Assembly (NCBI GenBank): GCA_964293155.1
Contig: CAXYYA010000069.1
Location: 1-10,164, forward strand
Source: JAQVEB01 sp028698105
Lineage (GTDB): Bacteria > Bacteroidota > Bacteroidia > Bacteroidales > Dysgonomonadaceae
Direction of reading: 5' to 3'
Length of the DNA: 10,164 nucleotides
The translations under genes were made by a program, and so were the position numbers. Shown in pieces: positions 6,033 to 10,164 of this stretch (positions are counted from its first letter, which is position 1; every line of letters begins with the position of its first letter). Under the pieces are notes generated by a model. It did no database searches. It saw nothing but the letters and a program-made list of their open reading frames with translations, and was not told where the DNA came from.

Positions 6033-6123
6033 GTTTGATGTTCAAAGTTTAAGGTTCAATGTTCAACTCGGAACTCGGAACTCGGAACCCGAAACTCGAA
6101 ACTCGAAACTCGAAACCCGTACC
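6033..6123. repeat. Heptanucleotide tandem repeat array, 13 units
   Basis: The whole stretch reads in 7-base units. Five degenerate GTTYRAN units come first (GTTTGAT, GTTCAAA, GTTTAAG, GTTCAAT, GTTCAAC). Eight more regular units follow: three TCGGAAC, one CCGAAAC, three TCGAAAC, one CCGTACC. The last eight show a higher-order period of 28 bp, three T-type units then one C-type, twice. The array fills the gap between the ftsY stop (6 bp away) and the DUF1016 start (7 bp away). Such arrays can change copy number by slippage. Confidence 0.9.
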
Positions 6124-6128
6124 GCGTA

Positions 6129-7082
6129 TCACTCCCCAAACAACGAGTCCACAAATTCTTTCCTGCGGAAAACCTGAAGGTCTTCCATTTTCTCACCCAA
6201 CCCAATGTATTTCACGGGAATCTTAAACTGATCGGAAATGCCGATGACCACACCGCCTTTGGCGGTGCCGTCGAGTTTAGTGATCGCCAGCGAAGTGACT
6301 TCGGTGGCTGCGGTGAATTGTTTGGCTTGCTCAAAGGCGTTCTGACCGGTTGAACCGTCGAGGATCAGGAGCACTTCGTGCGGTGCGTCGGGAACGATTT
6401 TGCTCATCACATTCTTGATCTTGGTAAGCTCGTTCATCAGGTTCACTTTGTTGTGCAAACGGCCTGCCGTATCAATGATCACCACATCGGCATCGTGTGC
6501 CTTGGCCGAATTTACGGCATCGAAAGCTACGGAAGCCGGATCGGAACCCATTTTCTGTTTCACCACGGGGACTCCCACCCTTTCGCCCCAGATAACGAGC
6601 TGTTCAACAGCCGCGGCTCGAAACGTGTCGGCTGCGCCGAGGTAAACCGAAAGGCCTTTCTGCTTAAACTGGTGAGCCAGTTTACCGATGGTGGTGGTTT
6701 TTCCTACGCCGTTCACGCCGACCACCATGATCACGTACGGTTTTTTCCCTTCGGGAACCGAAAACTCGGAAACATCGTCTGAATTGTTTTCCATCAATAA
6801 TTCGGCAATTTCCTCGCGGAGAATTCGGGTAAGCTCATCGGTATTCACGTACTTGTCGCGTGCAACGCGTTCTTCAATCCGGTCAATGACTTTGAGCGTG
6901 GTATCCACTCCCACATCGGAGGTAACCAGCACTTCTTCCAGTTCATCCAGAACTTCATCATCCACCCTCGATTTTCCCGCTACTGCGCGGTTGATCTTTG
7001 AGAAGAAACTCTCTTTTGTTTTTTCCAACCCTTTGTCGAGGGTTTCTTTTTTTCCTTTCGAAAATATATCAAATAATCCCAT
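6129..7082 (-). CDS. ftsY: Signal recognition particle receptor FtsY
   Basis: FtsY is the membrane-associated GTPase that receives SRP-ribosome complexes and hands nascent membrane proteins to the Sec translocon. The product has 317 residues and lacks the long acidic A domain of E. coli FtsY, as is common outside Proteobacteria. The N domain covers about 1-110. The G domain shows GVNGVGKT (122-129, P-loop), DTFRAAA (152-158, insertion box), DTAGR (204-208), TKLD (268-271) and the closing GLGEKMEDL (294-302). The ATG at 7082 gives the typical MGLFDIFSKGKK start; a TTG 9 nt upstream (7091) is unlikely. A promoter-like box at 7258-7265 would give it a long leader. Downstream are the DUF1016 gene and rimO. 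Confidence 0.97.
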   Translation of the reverse strand: MGLFDIFSKGKKETLDKGLEKTKESFFSKINRAVAGKSRVDDEVLDELEEVLVTSDVGVDTTLKVIDRIEERVARDKYVNTDELTRILREEIAELLMENNSDDVSEFSVPEGKKPYVIMVVGVNGVGKTTTIGKLAHQFKQKGLSVYLGAADTFRAAAVEQLVIWGERVGVPVVKQKMGSDPASVAFDAVNSAKAHDADVVIIDTAGRLHNKVNLMNELTKIKNVMSKIVPDAPHEVLLILDGSTGQNAFEQAKQFTAATEVTSLAITKLDGTAKGGVVIGISDQFKIPVKYIGLGEKMEDLQVFRRKEFVDSLFGE

Positions 7083-7108
7083 AAAATACAACTATTTAAA
7101 CGTTTTTT

Positions 7109-7251
7109 GTTGGCGGTTAGCGTTGCGTAAAAATGAATAAAACCTGCTGTGGATGAAATACATGTTGTTTCCATGTTCGGTATCCAAAAAGCAGATAGTA
7201 TCACGCACGCACCCGTCGCTAACAGCGAATAGCCAAAGGCCGAAAGCCAAC
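7109..7251 (-). promoter_or_regulatory. ftsY leader with nested inverted repeats (possible structured RNA)
   Basis: The following pairs are all nested: GTTGGC (7109-7114) with GCCAAC (7246-7251); GTTAGCG (7116-7122) with CGCTAAC (7217-7223); CTGC (7144-7147) with GCAG (7191-7194); GGAT (7151-7154) with ATCC (7182-7185); and ACATG (7160-7164) with CATGT (7172-7176). If transcribed from the box at 7258-7265, the mRNA leader could fold into one long interrupted hairpin ending 26 nt before the ftsY start. I recognise no riboswitch family. The short inner pairs could be chance. Confidence 0.4.
7217..7251. repeat. Second heptanucleotide array, 5 units
   Basis: Five consecutive 7-base units: CGCTAAC, AGCGAAT, AGCCAAA, GGCCGAA, AGCCAAC. 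Two further units in opposite orientation, GTTGGCG and GTTAGCG, lie at 7109-7122. The period is the same as in the array at 6033-6123, although the unit sequence differs. Confidence 0.65.
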
Positions 7252-7257
7252 TTCATG

Positions 7258-7265
7258 CAAAGCTA
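7258..7265 (-). promoter_or_regulatory. Bacteroidetes-type -7 promoter box of ftsY
   Basis: The minus strand reads TAGCTTTG, an exact TAnnTTTG match, just downstream of the ribosomal-protein operon terminator and upstream of ftsY. No clear -33 TTTG stands at the right spacing. It would start a transcript with a leader of about 170 nt. Confidence 0.45.
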
Positions 7266-7277
7266 CAAAATAGTCAA

Positions 7278-7316
7278 TAAAAAACTTCCCCACACATACA
7301 TGCAGGGAAGTTTTTA
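7278..7316 (-). terminator. Intrinsic terminator of the rpmB-rpmG-DUF4295 operon
   Basis: AAAAACTTCCC (7280-7290) and GGGAAGTTTTT (7305-7315) form a perfect 11-bp stem around a 14-nt loop. On the minus strand it is followed by a T-run, 18 bp after the DUF4295 stop codon. A-runs on both sides make it potentially bidirectional. Confidence 0.85.
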
Positions 7317-7333
7317 CATATTTTTAACGAATA

Positions 7334-7495
7334 TTACTTCGCGAAAAAATCTTTCACATTATCGTTGGGAACCATTTCTTCGTGAAACGAATATGCTCCG
7401 GTTATAGGCGATTTTACCATTTTAATTACTTTGGTATGCGTGCGCCCCGTAGTTGTTGTTTTGTCGCGGAATCCGGCGACTGCCTTCTTTGCCAT
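7334..7495 (-). CDS. DUF4295 small basic protein
   Basis: This 53-residue protein starts MAKKAVAGFRDKTTTTGRTH and ends DNVKDFFAK. It matches DUF4295, a small family known from Bacteroidetes and typically encoded directly after rpmB and rpmG. It is basic at the N-terminus and has no signal or membrane segment. The gene position and charge suggest a ribosome-associated role, but none is shown here. The start is ATG, 13 bp after the rpmG stop codon. It is the last gene of the operon, just before the terminator. Confidence 0.92.
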   Translation of the reverse strand: MAKKAVAGFRDKTTTTGRTHTKVIKMVKSPITGAYSFHEEMVPNDNVKDFFAK

Positions 7496-7508
7496 GGTTT
7501 AATCTGTT

Positions 7509-7697
7509 TTACTTAATTTCTTTGTGTACTGTCATTTTCTTCAGAATCGGATTGTATTTTTTCAATTCGAGTCTTTCCGTGGTGTTCTTTCTGTTCTTGG
7601 TGGTGATATACCGCGATGTGCCGGGCATACCGCTTTCCTTATGCTCGGTGCATTCCAAAATTACCTGCACCCTGTTTCCTTTTGCTTTCTTTGCCAT
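7509..7697 (-). CDS. rpmG: 50S ribosomal protein L33
   Basis: A 62-residue protein of the 50S subunit. It starts MAKKAKGNRVQVILECTEHK and contains the family motif TSRYITTKNRKNTTERLELKKYNP. Only one cysteine (C16) is present, so this is the zinc-independent form. The order rpmB-rpmG-DUF4295 is the usual one in Bacteroidetes. The gene starts 19 bp after the rpmB stop codon. Confidence 0.97.
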   Translation of the reverse strand: MAKKAKGNRVQVILECTEHKESGMPGTSRYITTKNRKNTTERLELKKYNPILKKMTVHKEIK

Positions 7698-7716
7698 TAT
7701 TTCTCTCTCCTATCAA

Positions 7717-7956
7717 TTAAGCGTTCAGATACCCTTTAGAGGCAGCTTGCTTGAGCGCCGCGTCTAAACCTATTTTGTTAATTGTACGCAATCCGGATGC
7801 CGAAACATTCAGAATGATCCAGCTATCTTCTTCCACCCAATAAAATTTCTTTCTGAACAAATTCACATCGAATTTGCGTTTTGTTTTTTTGTTGGAGTGA
7901 GCAACGTTGTTTCCAACCATCGCTTTTTTCCCTGTTATCTGACAAATTTTAGCCAT
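7717..7956 (-). CDS. rpmB: 50S ribosomal protein L28
   Basis: A 79-residue 50S subunit protein with the family start MAKICQITGKKAMVGNNVAHSNKKTKRKF and the C-terminal LNVSASGLRTINKIGLDAAL. A single cysteine (C5) and no CxxC pair indicate the zinc-independent form. It is the first gene of the rpmB-rpmG-DUF4295 operon, with a promoter box about 65 bp upstream and a small hairpin at the predicted 5' end of the mRNA. Confidence 0.97.
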   Translation of the reverse strand: MAKICQITGKKAMVGNNVAHSNKKTKRKFDVNLFRKKFYWVEEDSWIILNVSASGLRTINKIGLDAALKQAASKGYLNA

Positions 7957-7994
7957 TGCTATATTGTATTTTTTGATTGTTTCTTACTGGTTTT

Positions 7995-8021
7995 GCGCTG
8001 ATTCTTCACAAATCAGGGCGC
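7995..8021 (-). promoter_or_regulatory. Hairpin at the predicted 5' end of the rpmB mRNA
   Basis: CTGATT (7998-8003) pairs with AATCAG (8011-8016) around a 7-nt loop, with further GCG/CGC pairing possible across a two-base bulge. The predicted start site near 8015 is inside or at the edge of this element. It may stabilise the mRNA or take part in regulation; a known ribosomal-protein leader is not recognised. Confidence 0.35.
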
Positions 8022-8051
8022 AAAATTAACCATATAATTTCTATTTACCAA
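8021..8051 (-). promoter_or_regulatory. Promoter of the rpmB operon
   Basis: The minus strand has TAATTTTG at 8021-8028 (exact TAnnTTTG) and TTG at 8049-8051 with a 20-bp spacer, consistent with the Bacteroidetes -33/-7 arrangement. The leader to rpmB would be about 60 nt. Confidence 0.6.
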
Positions 8052-8065
8052 GAAATTTGGCAAAT
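8043..8065. promoter_or_regulatory. Dyad overlapping the -33 region of the rpmB promoter
   Basis: ATTTACCAA (8043-8051) and TTGGCAAAT (8057-8065) are 9-bp inverted arms with one mismatch around GAAAT. On the minus strand the mismatch is a G-U wobble, so a hairpin after the DUF4468 gene is possible, but no T-run follows. It covers the -33 TTG, so an operator is another reading. Confidence 0.35.
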
Positions 8066-8104
8066 AAATTTTCGATGGGAATGTTAATAAAAGAAATTGT
8101 CCCG

Positions 8105-8686
8105 TTATTTTTTCACTTCAAAAACACTGTTGAGGCTGCTGAACAATTCGTTCAGGAAAGTCAATGTGCCTTTTTGGGTATTCACTTTCAATTCTTTGTC
8201 TCCTCCCTGAGCCGAAGCGATAGCCGTATCGGTGATCATTTCCTCTGCCGAAAAGGCTTTCGGGAAGAAAGAACTGTCTTTGCCCTGCACGTTTTGATAG
8301 GTAATATCACGCACCAAAAGCATACAGCCGGCCCGCGTTATGCTGGCATCAAAACGATAGTTCATCAGCATCTTTTCACGAACGCCTTTACTGTTGGGCG
8401 GCAACAAAAGTTCGACCTTCGAACTCACCGTAATACTTTTATCCTGTTCGTTAAAACGAATTCCCGATAATAGCGGGTTTCCGGTGTAATTATCCTTTCC
8501 CCATTTATATAAAAGCGCGTATTTCTGATCCTCCGATAGCCCGTTATCGGTGAGAATAAACTGCTGGAACACCACTTTTCCGTTCACTACCTGAACGTTG
8601 GTAAAAACCTGATCGGCCTTTCCCTGCGCGTTCAGAGATAGAATAGAAGCAAAAAGAACAACAAAAACAATGATATATTTTTTCAT
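8105..8686 (-). CDS. Secreted DUF4468-type protein
   Basis: A 193-residue exported protein. Residues 1-20 form a signal peptide: MKK, the hydrophobic core YIIVFVVLFASILSL, and a cleavage site near NA|QG. The mature part resembles the DUF4468 family of Bacteroidetes: an N-terminal domain with FTNVQVVNGKVVFQQFI and a final segment FLNELFSSLNSVFEVKK. It is probably periplasmic; function unknown. The start is supported by the signal peptide and by a Shine-Dalgarno sequence AAGGAG (8695-8700), 8 nt before the ATG, unusual for this phylum. It is divergent from the TPR gene and has its own promoter. Confidence 0.85.
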   Translation of the reverse strand: MKKYIIVFVVLFASILSLNAQGKADQVFTNVQVVNGKVVFQQFILTDNGLSEDQKYALLYKWGKDNYTGNPLLSGIRFNEQDKSITVSSKVELLLPPNSKGVREKMLMNYRFDASITRAGCMLLVRDITYQNVQGKDSSFFPKAFSAEEMITDTAIASAQGGDKELKVNTQKGTLTFLNELFSSLNSVFEVKK

Positions 8687-8740
8687 ACAAATTTCTCCTT
8701 CAATAAATCTTTTTTACATGTTTGTGCGCTCATTAGACTG

Positions 8741-8771
8741 CAAACTTACGGAAAAGATTAATCCCGTCAAA
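8741..8771 (-). promoter_or_regulatory. Canonical Bacteroidetes promoter of the DUF4468 gene
   Basis: The minus strand has TTTG (8768-8771), exactly 19 bp, then TAAGTTTG (8741-8748), matching the consensus TTTG-N19-TAnnTTTG. It predicts a leader of about 50 nt. This is the clearest promoter in the window and a main support for the phylum call. Confidence 0.75.
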
Positions 8772-8824
8772 CTACCTTGGGTAAAAAATACGCGAAGAAA
8801 TTTTATTTATCTCTTAAAAACCAT

Positions 8825-8832
8825 TACTTTTG
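8825..8832 (+). promoter_or_regulatory. Bacteroidetes-type -7 promoter box of the TPR-ribH genes
   Basis: TACTTTTG is an exact TAnnTTTG match, 39 bp before the TPR gene start. It would give a leader of about 34 nt. No good -33 TTTG is seen at the proper distance. Confidence 0.55.
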
Positions 8833-8871
8833 CAACTCGAAATTCATACATGTTATTTTTAAACAAAAATT

Positions 8872-9579
8872 ATGTCAAAGAAACATAGCGAAGACAGAAC
8901 AGAGAAAAATCTGGAAACAATAGATGAAACGCTGACTTCATCGGAACAATTTTTAGAAAAAAATCAAAAAAACATCCTTATCGGTTTGGGCATTGTGGTA
9001 GCCATTGTTGGTATTTTTCTGGCTTATCATTACTTATATAAGATACCCAAAAACAACAAAGCGCAAGCCGCCATTTACAAAGGCGAACGCTATTACCAAA
9101 ACGGCCAGGATTCGCTTGCCATCTTCGGCAACGGGAACGACTACATCGGATTTGAAGCCATCATTGACCAATTTGGCGGCACAAAAACGGCCGATTTGGC
9201 ACAGGCTTATGCCGGAATTTCGTACAGCCGGCTCGGTAACAACGAAAAAGCGCTTGAACACCTGAAAAAATTCAAAGGCAACGATTTGTTGATATCGCCT
9301 GCCATCGAAGGTTCCATTGGCGATGTTTACATGAATATGGGAAATTCAAAAGAAGCTATTACGCACTACATGAACGCGGCAAAAAAGGCCGATGACGAAA
9401 TGCTGAGCCCCATTTTTTACAAGAAAGCCGGATTTGCCTATCTGAACGAAAAGAATTTCGACAAAGCAATTGAAACGTTCACTACGCTCAAAGATAAATA
9501 CCTGAACTCACCCGAGGCTCAGGAAGCCGATAAATACATTGAGGCAGCCAAACTGGAACAGGGAAGCGCTCAGAAATAA
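8872..9579 (+). CDS. Membrane-anchored tetratricopeptide repeat protein
   Basis: A 235-residue protein. Residues 1-33 are charged and cytoplasmic. Residues 34-56 are a single membrane segment (NILIGLGIVVAIVGIFLAYH), and the rest should lie in the periplasm. The C-terminal part carries TPR-type helical pairs at about 109-134 (AQAYAGISYSRLGNNEKALE), 144-170 (AIEGSIGDVYMNMGNSKEAI) and 182-206 (FYKKAGFAYLNEKNFDKAI). The layout resembles the YfgM-like class, small TPR proteins with one N-terminal anchor, linked elsewhere to the Sec translocon and envelope protein folding; that link is not shown here. ATG at 8872 has an A-rich upstream stretch. ribH starts 18 bp after its stop, so the two are probably co-transcribed. 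Confidence 0.9.
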   Translation: MSKKHSEDRTEKNLETIDETLTSSEQFLEKNQKNILIGLGIVVAIVGIFLAYHYLYKIPKNNKAQAAIYKGERYYQNGQDSLAIFGNGNDYIGFEAIIDQFGGTKTADLAQAYAGISYSRLGNNEKALEHLKKFKGNDLLISPAIEGSIGDVYMNMGNSKEAITHYMNAAKKADDEMLSPIFYKKAGFAYLNEKNFDKAIETFTTLKDKYLNSPEAQEADKYIEAAKLEQGSAQK

Positions 9580-9597
9580 AAAATCTATTTTCAGAAA

Positions 9598-10092
9598 ATG
9601 GCAACAGCACTTCAAAATTTATCGTCTTACAACCCAAGCGAAATTCCTAACGGAAAAGGAAAAAGAATCGGTATCGTTGTCTCGGAATGGAACTCTTCCA
9701 TTACGGGTAGCCTGTTGGAAGGCGCGCACGATACGCTGGTGAAATTCGGCGTGGAGAAAGACGATATCGTAATTGAAACCGTTCCCGGCAGCTTTGAACT
9801 CACTTACGGCGCTAAGCTCATCATTGAGAAAGCCGGCGTGGACGCCGTCATCATATTGGGTTGTGTAATCCAGGGCGAAACGCCGCACTTCACTTATGTT
9901 TGTCAGGGTGTTACGCAAGGAGCAACCGATTTGAACGAAAAATATAACATCCCTGTAATTTACGGCTTACTCACCACCAACACGCTCGAACAGGCAAGAG
10001 CCCGTGCAGGCGGCCGTCACGGCAACAAAGGTGATGAAGCTGCCATTACGGCGTTGAAAATGATCGCACTAAACGAAAAATATAAACACTAA
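9598..10092 (+). CDS. ribH: 6,7-dimethyl-8-ribityllumazine synthase
   Basis: RibH condenses 5-amino-6-ribitylamino-uracil with 3,4-dihydroxy-2-butanone 4-phosphate to make lumazine, the penultimate step to riboflavin; it usually forms large hollow assemblies in the cytoplasm. The 164-residue length is normal. Substrate-site residues are W31 in VVSEWNSSITGSLLEGA, the PGSFELTYGAK loop (64-73), the catalytic H97 in GETPHFTYV, and the phosphate-binding R140 region (RAGGRHGNKGDEAA). The ATG at 9598 lies 18 bp after the TPR gene. No other rib gene is in the window. Confidence 0.97.
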   Translation: MATALQNLSSYNPSEIPNGKGKRIGIVVSEWNSSITGSLLEGAHDTLVKFGVEKDDIVIETVPGSFELTYGAKLIIEKAGVDAVIILGCVIQGETPHFTYVCQGVTQGATDLNEKYNIPVIYGLLTTNTLEQARARAGGRHGNKGDEAAITALKMIALNEKYKH

Positions 10093-10123
10093 TTCATAAT
10101 TACACATTGTGAATTATTTATAA

Positions 10124-10164
10124 GGGCAGTTACCAGAGTGGCCAAATGGGGCTGACTGTAACTC
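10124..10164 (+). tRNA. tRNA-Tyr (anticodon GTA), 5' part only
   Basis: The first 41 bases of a tRNA are present before the window ends. GGGCAGT (10124-10130) is the 5' acceptor strand, followed by TA. The D arm pairs CCA (10133-10135) with TGG (10147-10149). The anticodon stem starts GCTGA (10151-10155), and the loop CTGTAAC (10156-10162) carries the anticodon GTA at 10158-10160. T10163 and C10164 pair back with A10155 and G10154. GTA decodes tyrosine. The variable arm, T arm and 3' acceptor strand lie outside. QueC in this window belongs to the pathway that modifies this tRNA's wobble G to queuosine. Confidence 0.9.

Noticed and set aside
6033..6123. CRISPR array
   Set aside because: The units are only 7 bp, directly adjacent, with no spacers and no cas genes nearby.
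7083..7091. Upstream ftsY start giving three extra residues
   Set aside because: That codon is TTG, while the ATG at 7082 gives the typical MGLFD start of FtsY.
7509..7956. Zinc-ribbon forms of L28 and L33 with zinc-dependent regulation
   Set aside because: Each protein has only one cysteine and no CxxC pairs, so zinc-binding paralogue switching is not indicated.
10090..10118. Terminator hairpin between ribH and tRNA-Tyr
   Set aside because: TAATTCA/TGAATTA arms exist, but they are only A-T rich, the alternative stem has a bulge and almost no loop, and no T-run follows on the plus strand.

Overview
The window looks like core chromosome from a member of the Bacteroidetes, most likely order Bacteroidales. 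Three things point there. The promoter-like boxes follow the Bacteroidetes form TAnnTTTG, one of them with a TTTG box 19 bp upstream. Most starts lack a Shine-Dalgarno sequence. Several genes belong to families typical of this phylum: DUF4295 next to L28/L33, a DUF4468 secreted protein, and an HU-domain protein with a membrane anchor. A genus cannot be named from the sequence alone.

Left part (1-2249). Positions 1-74 look like the end of a mobile or dispersed repeat. It is followed by queC (7-deazaguanine/queuosine biosynthesis) on the minus strand. A 712-bp gene-free stretch (785-1496) is rich in inverted repeats. It holds a convincing minus-strand intrinsic terminator only about 35 nt from a promoter-like box, which together could be a small RNA gene. 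Two small acidic proteins of unknown function follow on the plus strand.

Middle part (2299-7956, all minus strand, read right to left). The order is rpmB, rpmG, DUF4295, terminator, ftsY, a PDDEXK/DUF1016 nuclease-like gene, rimO, a short HU protein, and an HU-TM-LysM-like fusion protein. It is a translation and protein-targeting cluster: ribosomal proteins, the signal-recognition-particle receptor, and the methylthiotransferase that modifies ribosomal protein S12. It ends with two DNA-binding HU-type proteins whose genes overlap by 4 nt. The DUF1016 gene is visibly more AT-rich than ftsY and rimO and looks like an insertion between them. A heptanucleotide tandem array lies directly upstream of it. 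A second, shorter heptad array with an inverted partner lies in the ftsY leader.

Right part (8105-10164). A DUF4468 secreted protein (minus) diverges from a membrane-anchored TPR protein (plus). Then come ribH (riboflavin biosynthesis) and the first 41 nt of a tRNA-Tyr gene, cut by the window edge.

Most of the window is ordinary housekeeping. The points that most deserve a second look are the candidate small RNA at 1131-1194, the period-7 repeats around ftsY, the HU-TM-LysM fusion, and the accessory nuclease inside the ftsY-rimO cluster. I did not find a complete, clearly new multi-gene system.
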